Assembly: GCA_012033195.1 (NCBI GenBank)
Contig: JAAUSQ010000009.1
Location: forward strand, 1 to 46,293
DNA from: Chloroflexaceae bacterium
GTDB lineage: Bacteria > Chloroflexota > Chloroflexia > Chloroflexales > Chloroflexaceae
DNA: 46,293 nt
Direction of reading: 5' to 3'
The position numbers and the translations under genes are program-made. Shown piece by piece: positions 18,863 through 28,680 of the stretch. A model generated the notes under the pieces. That model saw nothing but the letters and a program-made list of their open reading frames with translations. It was not told where the DNA came from and did not search any database. Positions within the stretch are counted from its first letter, which is position 1; every line of letters starts with the position of its first letter.

Positions 18863-20368
18863 ATGAGCGCAATTCAGATTTCGTCACGATCGGTGTATGA
18901 CCTGTTGGAGGAAGTAACTGCGCTACGTACAACCATTGCCCATCAAGGGCAGACCCTATTTGATGCACGAAAACACGATGTTCAGCGGGCCGACTTTCAA
19001 GATAGTGCGCTCAATCTGTTCCATTACCTCGCGCTGCGGCACCACGATTTGCAGCCGCTCCAACTTCAACTCATTCACCTCGGTCTGGCCTCACTGGGGC
19101 GCATCGAAGGCAATGTCGTAGCATCGCTCAGTGCGATTGAACGTGTGTTACAGACACTGTGCAACAACACCCTGTTTGAACCGCCACCATCAGAAACGGC
19201 CTTCGCTGGCTTGAACCGCCTACGGAGTGAGGCGGAGTGTGTTATGGGGCCGATGCCCCAACGTCGTGCCGTGCGTATTATGGTTACGCTGCCCACACAC
19301 GCCGCGCAAGACCCGGCCTTCGTTGCACACCTGATGGACTGCGGTATGGACTGTGTACGCATCAACTGTGCTCATGATGATGTCGCTACCTGGCAGGCAA
19401 TGATCGCGCATGTACGCAAGGCAGCAGCAGAACGTGGGCGGCGCTGTCCTGTGTATATGGATATCGCAGGGCCTAAGATCCGCACCAGGGCTATCAGCTT
19501 CTCCAAAAAACACCTGTTCCAAACGGGTGAGATCCTTCTGCTTACGCACGGTAACCCGGAGGCAACCGATCAATTCCCGTATCAGGTTAGCTGCGAGACA
19601 CCCGAAGTACTCGACCAGGTTGAGATGGGGCAGATGGTGTGGTTTGATGATGGCAAAATTGGTACCCGCATTGTTGACCGTGTTCCAGAGGGGTTGGTAC
19701 TGCGCATTGAAAAGGCCAGTCCCGAAGGTACGCAGGTGCGGCTCCGCAAAGGCATCAACTTTCCAGACACCAAACTGAACATATCACCCTTGACGGCAAA
19801 AGACCTGAAAGACCTAGATTTTATTGCTCGGCATGCAGATATGGTGGGCTATTCATTTGTGCAGGTTGCCGACGACATTTCGCTGCTCCAGCATGAACTC
19901 GCACAACGCATGGACGATCCAGCGCACCTGGAACAGATTGCCATCATCGCAAAGATCGAAACAAAGCTGGCGGTGTCCAACTTACCAGAGTTGATTGTGC
20001 GGGGTGCCGGACGACAACCCTTTGGAGTGATGATCGCACGCGGCGACTTGGCGGTTGAAATTGGCTTTGAGCGGCTCGCCGAGATGCAAGAAGAGATCCT
20101 CTGGATCTGCGAAGCGGCCCGTGTGCCCGTCATCTGGGCAACCCAGGTATTGGAAAGTATCACCAAACACGGCATACCATCGCGGGCCGAGATTACCGAC
20201 TCGGCGTCAGGCATTCAGGCTGAATGTGTGATGCTGAACAAGGGCGATTACATCGCTGAGGCAGTAAAAACGCTGGATGATGTGCTCACCCGGATGACTC
20301 GGCACCAGTATAAAAAGTTTAACATGCTGGAGGCGCTGCACTCGTGGGAGCGGTATGTTTGCGATTAA
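18863..20368 (+). CDS. Atypical pyruvate kinase-like protein (long N-terminal extension, no C-terminal domain)
   Basis: A 501-residue protein. About 130 N-terminal residues are helical and not part of the normal enzyme. The barrel then carries recognisable pyruvate kinase motifs: VRINCAHDD (usually RxNxSHG), YMDIAGPKIRT, WFDDGKIGT, IAKIETKLAV with the catalytic Lys near residue 364, MIARGDLAVEIG, WATQVLES and SRAEITDSASG. The usual MLSGETA loop is MLNKGDY, and the protein ends soon after, without the C-terminal allosteric domain. It probably transfers phosphate between phosphoenolpyruvate and ADP, but the altered loops leave activity uncertain. The ATG at 18863 has AGGAGG about 12 bases upstream. 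No other glycolytic genes are nearby. Confidence 0.8.
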   Translation: MSAIQISSRSVYDLLEEVTALRTTIAHQGQTLFDARKHDVQRADFQDSALNLFHYLALRHHDLQPLQLQLIHLGLASLGRIEGNVVASLSAIERVLQTLCNNTLFEPPPSETAFAGLNRLRSEAECVMGPMPQRRAVRIMVTLPTHAAQDPAFVAHLMDCGMDCVRINCAHDDVATWQAMIAHVRKAAAERGRRCPVYMDIAGPKIRTRAISFSKKHLFQTGEILLLTHGNPEATDQFPYQVSCETPEVLDQVEMGQMVWFDDGKIGTRIVDRVPEGLVLRIEKASPEGTQVRLRKGINFPDTKLNISPLTAKDLKDLDFIARHADMVGYSFVQVADDISLLQHELAQRMDDPAHLEQIAIIAKIETKLAVSNLPELIVRGAGRQPFGVMIARGDLAVEIGFERLAEMQEEILWICEAARVPVIWATQVLESITKHGIPSRAEITDSASGIQAECVMLNKGDYIAEAVKTLDDVLTRMTRHQYKKFNMLEALHSWERYVCD

Positions 20369-20456
20369 TCGTGAGAACAGTATGGCCTCCTGCCCGCCCC
20401 TCACAGACACAGCCGAATCAGGGCTTTCTGCCACGATGGGAAGGGTGCAGAATAGC

Positions 20457-20795
20457 TCAGTCAGCCGGATTGCTGCGCTCAGCCACCGCTGTGTAATCAC
20501 TGGCGCTGGTGGGGCGTGGCGTGGTACGTGCTACAATCTGCTGCAAATAGCCCTGCCAGTGCCGCTGGTTCTCGCGGGCTAGGTGGCGCAGGCGCTCAAT
20601 ATCACCCTCATCGCTTGCTTCAACTACTGCGACCAGTGCGGCCTGAAAGGTGCGTGCAAGGTCGGCAACGGCACGCCGCACCTCGCTATTTATCTGGCGT
20701 TGGCGCTCTACTTCGGCCTTGAGCCATTCGATCAGGCGCTGCTGCTCAGCCAGTTGCGCCGCCAGATCCTGATCAGGTTGATTGTCTTCGTTCAT
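20457..20795 (-). CDS. Hypothetical coiled-coil protein
   Basis: A 112-residue, highly charged protein. Residues about 8-90 are predicted helical with heptad-like spacing (LAAQLAEQQRLIEWLKAEVE, RRAVADLARTF, IERLRHLARENQRHW). There is no signal peptide, membrane segment or recognised family. The frame is open to 20942, but the upstream part is compositionally different, so the ATG at 20795 is chosen; no strong ribosome-binding site is visible. It converges on the pyruvate kinase gene and is divergent from the DtxR-family gene. Confidence 0.5.
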   Translation of the reverse strand: MNEDNQPDQDLAAQLAEQQRLIEWLKAEVERQRQINSEVRRAVADLARTFQAALVAVVEASDEGDIERLRHLARENQRHWQGYLQQIVARTTPRPTSASDYTAVAERSNPAD

Positions 20796-21080
20796 CGCAC
20801 GCAACAACTTTCTTGTATTGCTCGATTGACTGATAGGTGCATATGGATGAGTATGGACGACACAATCCGGATTGTCAAATACAATCCAGATCAGACAGTA
20901 ATTTGTTGTCACAGGGTAGAAGATATTTCCACAACAATACAAAAGAATATACTAACAAAAAAGATTAGAGTTATTCGCAGGCGTTACAAAGCCACAGCGT
21001 TACCTTGCACATCATTTGAAACTGCGCTATACTGAACGTAGTTTGAAGTAGGAACACTATTATCATTCATAAAGAAAATA
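20796..21080. other. AT-rich intergenic region between the coiled-coil gene and the DtxR-family gene
   Basis: This region is clearly more AT-rich than the surrounding genes from about 20,850 onward. Short frames in it show no codon bias or ribosome-binding site. It presumably holds promoters for the two divergent genes. Confidence 0.5.
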
Positions 21081-21110
21081 TTGACATATTTAAATATACC
21101 TGACCATGCT
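21081..21110 (+). promoter_or_regulatory. Promoter of the DtxR-family gene
   Basis: A perfect -35 hexamer TTGACA (21081-21086) is followed at 18 bp by CATGCT (21105-21110), a weak -10. The gene starts 34 bases later. Confidence 0.5.
21086..21097. promoter_or_regulatory. Palindrome within the DtxR-family promoter
   Basis: ATATTTAAATAT is a perfect 12-bp palindrome lying between the -35 and -10 elements. DtxR/MntR-type repressors bind imperfect palindromes in such positions, so it is a candidate autoregulatory operator, though simple AT-rich DNA could produce it by chance. Confidence 0.35.
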
Positions 21111-21143
21111 GCTACAGTACAGGTAGATATAAGGAGCAGAGCT

Positions 21144-21866
21144 ATGGCAATCGGTATTGCTGTAAAACGTGAAAATCCACGCCGCCGCCGCACCGTGCAA
21201 GAAGGCCCAACCTCAAAAGAGCGCGAATATCTAGAAGTAATCTATTATCTATCGATGCGCGACGAGCCAGTCATCTCGGCGCAACTTGCCCGTTGGATGG
21301 GCGTACAGCCGCCAACCGTCACCCATGCCGTCGGGCAACTCGAACAGAAATCGTATATTCTGCGCAAGGAACGCGGCGAAATTGTGCTCACCGAGGCGGG
21401 GCGTGTGCTGGCTGAAGATGTTGTGCGCCGCCATTGTCTGCTCGAATGCTTTTTGCTCGATGTGATGGGGATGCCCTGGCATATGCTGCACGAAGAAGCA
21501 GTACGCCTTGAACACGCCCTTTCTCCGACTATGGAGCGGTATGTTATTGCGCTTGTTGGTCAGGCGACCACCTGCCCCCACGGAAACCCGATTCCCGGCA
21601 CCCCAGCCGACCGCACCGAACTGGTCAGCCTGGAAAGTGGCAAACCAGGAATGCAGTTCACAATTCGGCGTATTCTAGAAGAGGCCGAAGAAGATAGCGA
21701 CCTGTTGCAGTACCTTGCTGCCAACGAACTGATACCGGGTAATCGCTTCTTTATTACCGACTCGCTCTCGACCTACGGTATCACACTGCGCGGCTGCAAC
21801 CACGATATCACCATCTCACCCGAAATTGCCGCCGTATTACAGGGTGAAGCGGTCTCGCTTATTTAG
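21144..21866 (+). CDS. DtxR/MntR-family metal-dependent transcriptional regulator
   Basis: A 240-residue regulator. Residues about 24-85 form the winged helix (SKEREYLEVIYYL, VISAQLARWMGVQPPTVTHAVGQL). The dimerisation and metal-binding domain follows, with the family hallmarks HCLLECFLLDVMGMPW, HEEAVRLEHALS and CPHGNPIPG, which carry the His, Glu and Cys ligands for Fe(II) or Mn(II). The last 70 or so residues form an SH3/FeoA-like domain. The ATG at 21144 has AAGGAG 7 bases upstream. It would repress metal-uptake genes when metal is plentiful, but no transporter gene is in the window. Its 3' end overlaps the convergent sensor kinase gene by 8 bp. Confidence 0.9.
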   Translation: MAIGIAVKRENPRRRRTVQEGPTSKEREYLEVIYYLSMRDEPVISAQLARWMGVQPPTVTHAVGQLEQKSYILRKERGEIVLTEAGRVLAEDVVRRHCLLECFLLDVMGMPWHMLHEEAVRLEHALSPTMERYVIALVGQATTCPHGNPIPGTPADRTELVSLESGKPGMQFTIRRILEEAEEDSDLLQYLAANELIPGNRFFITDSLSTYGITLRGCNHDITISPEIAAVLQGEAVSLI

Positions 21867-24800
21867 GCGCACCGCTGTAGCGGCGCTGAAGCTGGCGGGC
21901 ATTCAGCATGTGTGTGACACGAGCGTGCATATTGCTCAACTGCGTGACGGCAGAGCTGGCATCACTTTTGCTTAGTTGCTGTTGCATCGCAAGCTGTTCG
22001 AGTTTGCGCGCTTGCTGTGCTAGCCCGAATGCCCCGACATTGTCACTGCTCAGGCCAAGCTCGTGCGCCGCACGGCTCATCCGCTGCACATCATAGTTTG
22101 GTGCACTGGCAATCTGACGCAACTCTTCCAGCAGTTGCGACGAATGGCGGCTGAACAGTGCAATCAGATCGTTGATTTCTTCCTGCTGCTGTTCGTCTTC
22201 AAACACTTCGGCATACTCATCCAGCACGCGCCAGTCAATCACCGAGTTATCCAGTTCAACCGCTGCTTCCTGTGCTGTGCTGCGCTCACCAAGGCGCGGC
22301 GTGTTGCGGAGGATTTCATCGAGCTTCTCACGCTGTACGGGCTTGCTCAGGTATGCATCCATCCCTTCGTCCAAGTAGCGGGTACGGTCTTCGGGCATCG
22401 CGTGGGCCGTCAGCGCCACAATGCGTGGCTGCTGCGCTGACGGGTAGCGCTCACGGATGCGATGGGTTGCTTCGACACCATCCATTACGGGCATCTGCAC
22501 ATCCATCAACACCACATCATACGGCTGTTGTTCGAGATACGCCAGCACCTCGGCTCCCGTGCCGACGATGTCCGGCGTATACCCCAGGTTCTGCAACATC
22601 CGTGAAATCACCACTTGATTGACGGGATTATCTTCTGCCAACAGAATCCGCAGATTGGGCGGTGGCTTGACCTGGTTGTTATCGTCGTCATCTACGACCG
22701 GGGCAAGCTGTTCAATAACATTCGCATCGGGCAGATCGAGCACTCGCAGCAGGGCCGCCTTAAGCATATTCAGCTTGATTGGCTTGGTGATTGTGCCTTG
22801 GAATGGTGCATACCCATTGAGCGGTTGAGTCTGGTTGAGCGTGTCGAGCAGCACCAGCGCTGTACTATGCAGTATTCTATTCTGACGGAGCACCTGCGCC
22901 AGTGCAATACCGTCCATCGTGGGCATCTTGCGGTCGAGCAGCGCCACATCGCAGGGGGGGTGCTGCTTGGTCCACGTCAGCACATCGAGGCTGGAAGAAA
23001 ATGTGGTAACGTGCATGCCCCAGCGTTCCATCTGCCGTTGGAGATAATAGCGGCTCGTGTCGTTGTCATCCACCAGTAAGGCTTTTTTCCCGGCAAGGCG
23101 CAGGTCAAGCTGATAGATTGAATTGGTCTGGCTCTCGGCGGGTACTTGCAGATCAATCAGGACATAAAACGTTGAGCCGACTCCCTCCTGACTTTCCATC
23201 CAGATGACACCACGCATCAGGCGGGCAAGCCGTTGACTGATGGCAAGGCCGAGACCGGTTCCACCATAGGCGCGTGTTGTTGAAGAGTCAACCTGGGTAA
23301 ACGATTGGAACAGCCGACCCTGCCGATCTTTCGGAATACCGATACCCGTATCGCGCACCATAAACAGAAATGGTGATGCCGTTATCTCCAGCAGGTCGCG
23401 CTTTTCAGGGAAGAGCGAGATGATACGCTCGTGCAATTCGGCGGGCAAAGCGTCTCCGTTATACACCTCGATAGCAACTTCGCCCTGCATCGTAAACTTG
23501 ACCGCATTGCTCAGCAGGTTCACCAGGATCTGGCGCAGGCGGGTACTGTCGCCCATCACCCATTCGGGCAGGCTCGCATTAAAGAGCGCCATCAACTCCA
23601 GGCCCTTGCTGGCAGCCTGAATGCCCACCATCTCAACCGCCTCTTCTACACACGTACGCAACTCGAAGCGGCGTATTTCCAACTCCATCCGGCCCGCCTC
23701 AATCTTCGAGAAGTCCAGCACATCATTAATCAACGATAACAATGCATCGCTGCTGGTGCGGATGGTATGGGCATACTCTTGCTGCTCTGTGTCCAGGCTC
23801 GTATCCCGCAGCAGGTCGGCCATTCCAATCACAGCGGTAAGCGGTGTACGCAACTCGTGGCTCATATTGGCAAGGAACGTACTCTTGGCTTCGTTGGCAG
23901 CCTCGGCAGCCTTGCGGGTACGCACCAGTTCGGTGATATCGTAAAAAATCGTGATATACCCCATCCGGTTGCCATCGAGCAAGACCGGCACACCCAGCAA
24001 CTCAATATCAACCATACTGCCATCTTTGCGCGTGCGGCGAGTGGTATGCTGGATCGTTGCACCCTGCAACGAGCGGCGGTCGTGGTCTTCGGCTTCCTGC
24101 CGTATCTCGAGCGTGTTGGCAACCAGATCAATCAGGCGCTCGCCGACGGCCTCTTCAGCAGCGTATTGGAACAGCCGCTCGGCAGCCGGACTCCACGATG
24201 AGACCCGTGCTTCCAGATCGGTCATCACAATCGCCACAGGCATATTCTCGACCAGTGCTTCGGACAGGCGTTGTTCCATCCGCACCTGCTGATAGAGGCG
24301 TGCATTTTCGATGGCGATGGTAGCGTGACTGGCGAACGCTTGCAGCACCAGTGCATCGTATGCGTCATACCGATCGACAACAAAGTGATCGGCAGCCAGC
24401 ACACCGATTGTCCGGTCGCTGATTTGCAGCGGCACACCAATCCACGAGCGCAGTTGCTCACCACCGGGCCACATCTCCCATTCGGAATCTTCGAGCAAGT
24501 CGGGAATAAAGATAGGCCAGTGTTTCTTGTACACCCGGATAACTGGATCGTTGTTATCAAACGGAATGCGTGTACCAACGAATTCGGGGCCACGCACACC
24601 AGAGGTGGCCGACATCACCATACACTGCTCTTCTTCATCAGCCAGGAAGATCGCAGCACCATTATGATCGAAGACTTTGCGCAACTGCTCCATAATCTTT
24701 TCGAGCACGGTGTCACGGTCGAGACTGGTATTCACAATATGCGCCACACGCCGCAGACTTTCGGCAAGCTGCCGCTGCTGCTGTTGCTCGGTAAAGAGAC

Positions 24801-25860
24801 GCGCATTTTCAATCGCAATCGCGGCGTGGTTGGCAAAAATCTGCAACAACTGAGCATCTTCAGCGGTGTATTTGCCAACCACAGTATTATTGACTGTCAG
24901 CACACCGATCACATTTTCGCCCACAAACATGGGCACTCCCATCCAGCCGCGCACCATTCGGTTGCCGGGCAGCGGTTTCCAACCAGGGTCGTACAGCACA
25001 TTATCCAGAATCATCGGCTGGCATTCGAGGAAGGTGCGTACCACCGGGTCATCGCTGGAAAACAGCAGTTGTGTCCCGATATGGTCTTCGCTGGCGCTGT
25101 CGTTGGTCGCCGAGAGCACCAGCATATCGCCGTTGGTCAGGAAGATGAAAATAGCTGAGTCTGCAAACGAGGCGAGCCGACTGAGCTGGTGGATAACCTG
25201 ATGGAGCACCGTGCTGCGGTCGAGGCTGTTGTTAATCGTCTGGGCCACCTTGTGCAGGCTTTCGGCAAGTTCGCGTTGCTTGCGTTGCACCTGAAACAGG
25301 CGAGTATTGTTCAGCGCAATCGAGGCATAGTCAGCCAGAATCTGCATGCGGGCAAGGTCGATGGCCGTATAGTGTCCGGGGACTTCGTGGGCAATTGCCA
25401 GCACCCCCATGCTCTGCCCTTCCACAATCAACGGGACACCCATCCAGGAACGCAGGTGCGATGCAACCGGGTAGACCGTCCATTCCGTGGTGGTGTGAAT
25501 ATCATCAATAATGAGTGGCTGCCGATGCTGAATAATCCAGACGGCTGAGTTGGCGCGATCAATCTCGATATGGTCGCCAATACTCACATTACCCATACCA
25601 ATGACCACGGCCAGTTCAAGTGAGGTATAGCTTGTCAGGAAGATCACCGCGCCGTCGCAGCCGAATTGCTCATAGGCCTGTTCAACAATTTTCACCAGAA
25701 CCAGATCACGATCCAGGCTGGCATTAACAATACGCGTTACACGCCGCAGATTCTCAGGGTGTTGCTGTTCCAGTTCTTCAATCTGGCGGCGCAGCGCAAC
25801 GTTTTCAGCCTTGAGATCCTCATAGGAAGGGATGAATTCTGGCACTGAGCTTTCTGCCAT
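21859..25860 (-). CDS. Hybrid sensor histidine kinase (GAF x3 - PAS - HisKA - HATPase - REC x2 - HPt)
   Basis: A 1,333-residue cytoplasmic phosphorelay kinase with no obvious membrane segment. A short coiled coil (about 12-35) leads to three related GAF domains (about 45-190, 215-360, 380-520), each opening with a VNASLDRD-type segment. A PAS domain follows (about 540-655). The phosphoacceptor His is in NMSHELRTPL near 667. The ATPase has NLLSNAVKF, DTGIGIP and GGTGLGLAIS. Two receiver domains carry phosphorylatable Asp in LLDRKMP (about 977) and LMDVQMP (about 1120), and a C-terminal HPt domain has AAHELGLSS near 1265. All relay residues appear intact. The signal is unknown. No response regulator gene is adjacent. 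Confidence 0.93.
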   Translation of the reverse strand: MAESSVPEFIPSYEDLKAENVALRRQIEELEQQHPENLRRVTRIVNASLDRDLVLVKIVEQAYEQFGCDGAVIFLTSYTSLELAVVIGMGNVSIGDHIEIDRANSAVWIIQHRQPLIIDDIHTTTEWTVYPVASHLRSWMGVPLIVEGQSMGVLAIAHEVPGHYTAIDLARMQILADYASIALNNTRLFQVQRKQRELAESLHKVAQTINNSLDRSTVLHQVIHQLSRLASFADSAIFIFLTNGDMLVLSATNDSASEDHIGTQLLFSSDDPVVRTFLECQPMILDNVLYDPGWKPLPGNRMVRGWMGVPMFVGENVIGVLTVNNTVVGKYTAEDAQLLQIFANHAAIAIENARLFTEQQQQRQLAESLRRVAHIVNTSLDRDTVLEKIMEQLRKVFDHNGAAIFLADEEEQCMVMSATSGVRGPEFVGTRIPFDNNDPVIRVYKKHWPIFIPDLLEDSEWEMWPGGEQLRSWIGVPLQISDRTIGVLAADHFVVDRYDAYDALVLQAFASHATIAIENARLYQQVRMEQRLSEALVENMPVAIVMTDLEARVSSWSPAAERLFQYAAEEAVGERLIDLVANTLEIRQEAEDHDRRSLQGATIQHTTRRTRKDGSMVDIELLGVPVLLDGNRMGYITIFYDITELVRTRKAAEAANEAKSTFLANMSHELRTPLTAVIGMADLLRDTSLDTEQQEYAHTIRTSSDALLSLINDVLDFSKIEAGRMELEIRRFELRTCVEEAVEMVGIQAASKGLELMALFNASLPEWVMGDSTRLRQILVNLLSNAVKFTMQGEVAIEVYNGDALPAELHERIISLFPEKRDLLEITASPFLFMVRDTGIGIPKDRQGRLFQSFTQVDSSTTRAYGGTGLGLAISQRLARLMRGVIWMESQEGVGSTFYVLIDLQVPAESQTNSIYQLDLRLAGKKALLVDDNDTSRYYLQRQMERWGMHVTTFSSSLDVLTWTKQHPPCDVALLDRKMPTMDGIALAQVLRQNRILHSTALVLLDTLNQTQPLNGYAPFQGTITKPIKLNMLKAALLRVLDLPDANVIEQLAPVVDDDDNNQVKPPPNLRILLAEDNPVNQVVISRMLQNLGYTPDIVGTGAEVLAYLEQQPYDVVLMDVQMPVMDGVEATHRIRERYPSAQQPRIVALTAHAMPEDRTRYLDEGMDAYLSKPVQREKLDEILRNTPRLGERSTAQEAAVELDNSVIDWRVLDEYAEVFEDEQQQEEINDLIALFSRHSSQLLEELRQIASAPNYDVQRMSRAAHELGLSSDNVGAFGLAQQARKLEQLAMQQQLSKSDASSAVTQLSNMHARVTHMLNARQLQRRYSGAPK

Positions 25861-26040
25861 GCGTGTACTACCTTACTATATCTTTGAAGATCAACGATCT
25901 ATGAGCGCCTGTACAACTATGACTCGTCGTCGACACAGAATGTACAAATGGTATAGGGACACTATTGTACGTATGTCATTATCCCTGTGCAAGCCGTGTA
26001 TGTCAATTAAAAAAGCCTGCGGTTCTATCAATACAAACGG

Positions 26041-27240
26041 TTAAAGTGCAAAAATCTGACCGTTTTCGACACGCAAATGGTGGGCCTGTTGCAAAAAGTC
26101 CGGCTCAAAGTCGCTCAGGTCGGTTGCTGTCACCAGTGTTTGCTGTCCAGTATGCCGAATACTGCTGAGCACATGCTTGCGCCGCTGCATATCAAGCTCA
26201 CTTAAAACGTCATCCAGCAGCAACACGGGCATATCGCCGCTGCGCTCGTACATCAGCCGCGACTCGCCCAGCTTCAATGCAAGCGCCACGCTGCGCTGCT
26301 GCCCCCGCGAGCCGTAAATGCCTAGGTTGATACCCCCCACGGCAAACGTCAGGTCATCGCGGTGTGGCCCGATCAGCGTTTGCCCACGCTGGACTTCGTC
26401 GCGGCGCAGGGCACGCAGGCTCTGTAACATGCGCTGGCTGAGGGCCGCCCCTTCAATGGTATCGGTGGGCCGCTCGAAGCTCGAATCATAGCCGATAGCC
26501 AGTTGCTGCCCGCTGCCGGTAATCGTATCATACAGCGTTCCTGCAATGGTGTTCAGGTCGGCAACAGCCCGTAGCCGTTCCGCCAGCACATAGCCGCCTG
26601 CCGCAGTCAGTTCGTTATCCCAGTAGCCCAGTTCGTCATCGATGCCACGCAGGGGGCGGCGGCGTTCGCGCCATGCGCGTAGCAGGCTATTGCGCTGCTG
26701 CAACAGCTTGTTGTATTGCGCCAGGGTTCGGACATAGTGCGGGTCGAGTTGGGAGAGCGTAATATCAAGGTAGCGCCGCCGCTCGGCAGGCGAGCCATAC
26801 ACCAGCACCAGATCGGCGGGCGTGAACAGCACCACGCGCAGCTGCCCCACCAGATCGAGCGCACGCACCGGCTTACGATTGATGCGGATGAGCTTCTGAG
26901 CGCTGCCCTGGGGCCGAAGTTGGGGCCGCTGGGTGCTGCTCTCGTCGGCACGCAACTGGATCAGCACTTCGAGACGGGTACGGGCATGCGCCTGCTGGAC
27001 ATCGGCGGCGATGCGAGCAAATGGCAATGCTCCGGCCTCACCTTCGGCCTGCCAGTTGACCAGTTCGCGGTCGCTGCTGCTGCGCGGGGAACGGGTTGTT
27101 GCAAGGTAGTAGAGCGCTTCGAGCAGGCTGGTTTTCCCTGCTGCATTCACGCCATACAGCAGCGTTGTGCTGGAAGCAAGTTCGAGGTCGAGCCGTCGAT
27201 AGTTGCGGAAGTCGCGCAGGCTAAGGTTGGAAACATACAT
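26041..27240 (-). CDS. recF: DNA replication and repair protein RecF
   Basis: A 399-residue SMC-like ATPase that loads RecA at single-strand gaps together with RecO and RecR. Visible are the start [19 protein letters not shown], Walker [10 protein letters not shown] near residue 30, the signature region [17 protein letters not shown], Walker [14 protein letters not shown] and the C-terminal [17 protein letters not shown]. Its length is usual for the family. It follows the isomerase gene by 26 bp on the same strand and is probably co-transcribed with it. It is not next to dnaA or dnaN, so this is not the replication origin. Confidence 0.95.
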   Translation of the reverse strand: MYVSNLSLRDFRNYRRLDLELASSTTLLYGVNAAGKTSLLEALYYLATTRSPRSSSDRELVNWQAEGEAGALPFARIAADVQQAHARTRLEVLIQLRADESSTQRPQLRPQGSAQKLIRINRKPVRALDLVGQLRVVLFTPADLVLVYGSPAERRRYLDITLSQLDPHYVRTLAQYNKLLQQRNSLLRAWRERRRPLRGIDDELGYWDNELTAAGGYVLAERLRAVADLNTIAGTLYDTITGSGQQLAIGYDSSFERPTDTIEGAALSQRMLQSLRALRRDEVQRGQTLIGPHRDDLTFAVGGINLGIYGSRGQQRSVALALKLGESRLMYERSGDMPVLLLDDVLSELDMQRRKHVLSSIRHTGQQTLVTATDLSDFEPDFLQQAHHLRVENGQIFAL

Positions 27241-27266
27241 GAATGGCCTGGTGCGGGATGCGGCGG

Positions 27267-28312
27267 TTACCAGCGGTGCAGTTGCAACATCCGCAGTGCC
27301 TGCAGATCGGCGCTGCCAGTGCAGAACATTGCTACCCGCAACTCATCGATATAGGTTGTAATACTTCAACGACTGCTGCGCTGCCACGTTCGTCAATCGC
27401 CGGGGCCAGCGCAGGCCGTGCGGTTCCTGCCAAGGTTGCCCCCAGGACAATCGCTTTAGCAATATCCACACCACTGCGAACGCCACCGCTGGCAATCAGC
27501 GGAATGGTGGGCAGCACCTGCCGCACCTGCCGAATCGCTTCGGTGGTGGGAATGCCCCACCCAGCAAAAGCCCCGGCGACTCTGGCACCGTGGTCGGTTT
27601 TGTGGCGGAAGCGCTCCACCTCGCTCCAACTGGTGCCACCGGCCCCGGCAACATCAATCACTTGCACGCCCACTTCGTAGAGCCGTAGCGCATCGGCACC
27701 GCTGATACCGTTGCCCACTTCTTTTGCAATAACAGGCACGGGCAGTGCTCGACACACTTCCTCGATGCGACTGAGCAAGCCCTTGAAGTTGACATTGCCT
27801 TCTGGTTGGACGGCTTCCTGGAGCGGGTTAAAATGCAGGATCAGCGCATCGGCCTCGATCATATCGACGGCCCGCTTGCACTGCTCCACCCCAAAGCCGT
27901 AGTTCAGCTGCACTGCGCCCAGGTTCGCCAGCAGTGGAATACGCGGCGCAACACGGCGCACCTGATAGGTATTTGCCAGTTGCGGATCGGCAACGGCGGC
28001 CCGCTGCGACCCGACCCCCATCGCCATACCCAGGTGCTCGGCGGCTTCGGCCAGCGCACGGTTGATGCGCTCGGTGGATTGCGCGCCGCCCGTCATCGAG
28101 CTAATCAGGATTGGCACTCGTAGCGACTTGCCCAGGAAGGTGGTGGTGGTATCTACATCAGCCAGATCAATGTCGGGCAGAGCGGTGTGGGGCAAATGGT
28201 ACGCAGCAAAGCCTGGCGCAATGCCTTTTGCATTAACATCTTCGCCAAGGACGACCCGTATATGGTCGAGCTTGCGCCCCTCGATATTGCTTGAGTCTGG
28301 CATTCCGGGCAT
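27267..28312 (-). CDS. fni: Type 2 isopentenyl-diphosphate Delta-isomerase (frameshifted near 27360)
   Basis: A protein of about 348 residues if joined. Type 2 isomerases are FMN enzymes that interconvert IPP and DMAPP for isoprenoid synthesis. Motifs include [10 protein letters not shown] at the N-terminus, [11 protein letters not shown] (FMN), [46 protein letters not shown] and [21 protein letters not shown]. The main frame stops at 27332 with a wrong tail (LQPISMSCG); the next frame continues [18 protein letters not shown], the family's normal C-terminus, to a TAA at 27267. One base restored between 27354 and 27364 repairs the gene. It lies directly upstream of recF. Confidence 0.9.
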
Positions 28313-28382
28313 GCTTTCTAGACAGTAGCTAGCTCATAGAATTGTCAGCATCATACCAGTAAAGCAAGGGCGCGTCAAACAG

Positions 28383-28388
28383 TATAAT
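28383..28388 (+). promoter_or_regulatory. -10 box of the HMA-like gene
   Basis: A perfect TATAAT lies 28 bases before the AAGGAG-preceded ATG at 28417. There is no clear -35 at standard spacing. Confidence 0.42.
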
Positions 28389-28416
28389 GGTGGCGAGATA
28401 CGGGGAAGGAGTATGC

Positions 28417-28632
28417 ATGCAGATCAATGTCTTTCGGATAGAGCGGATGACAAGCCGTGAGGCAGCGCAGGCCATCACAGGGAGTTTGCAGATGGTGACT
28501 GGCGTGCAGCAGGTTGAGGCGAACCTGGCGAACCGTTCGGTGCGGGTGGACCACCTGGAAGAGACAACCCTGAGCGAGTTGATCCGGGCGATCAATGCGG
28601 CTGGGTTTACAAAGGTGGCAGTGCTGGCATAG
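28417..28632 (+). CDS. Heavy-metal-associated (HMA)-like small protein without the CxxC motif
   Basis: A 71-residue protein with the beta-alpha-beta-beta-alpha-beta pattern of HMA/CopZ domains: IERMTSREAAQAITGSL, then VTGVQQVEANLANRSVRV and LSELIRAINAAGFTKVAV. In metal-binding members the loop is GMTCxxC; here it reads RMTSREA and there is no cysteine in the whole protein, so classical copper binding is not expected. AAGGAG sits 5 bases before the ATG, and a TATAAT is just upstream. It stands alone, convergent with the NMT1/THI5 lipoprotein gene across a strong hairpin. Confidence 0.7.
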   Translation: MQINVFRIERMTSREAAQAITGSLQMVTGVQQVEANLANRSVRVDHLEETTLSELIRAINAAGFTKVAVLA

Positions 28633-28641
28633 GTGAGGGGT

Positions 28642-28664
28642 GGGCGCGGCTTGGAGCCGCGCCC
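28642..28664. terminator. Hairpin between convergent genes (bidirectional terminator candidate)
   Basis: GGGCGCGGCT and AGCCGCGCCC form a perfect 10-bp GC-rich stem with a 3-base loop, between the stop codons of two convergent genes. There is no T-tract on either side, so termination efficiency is uncertain. Confidence 0.55.
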
Positions 28665-28680
28665 GCGAGCGACACACAGG

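Noticed and set aside
26041-27240. recF as a marker of the replication origin
   Set aside because: No dnaA, dnaN, gyrB or cluster of DnaA boxes was seen nearby; recF sits beside fni.
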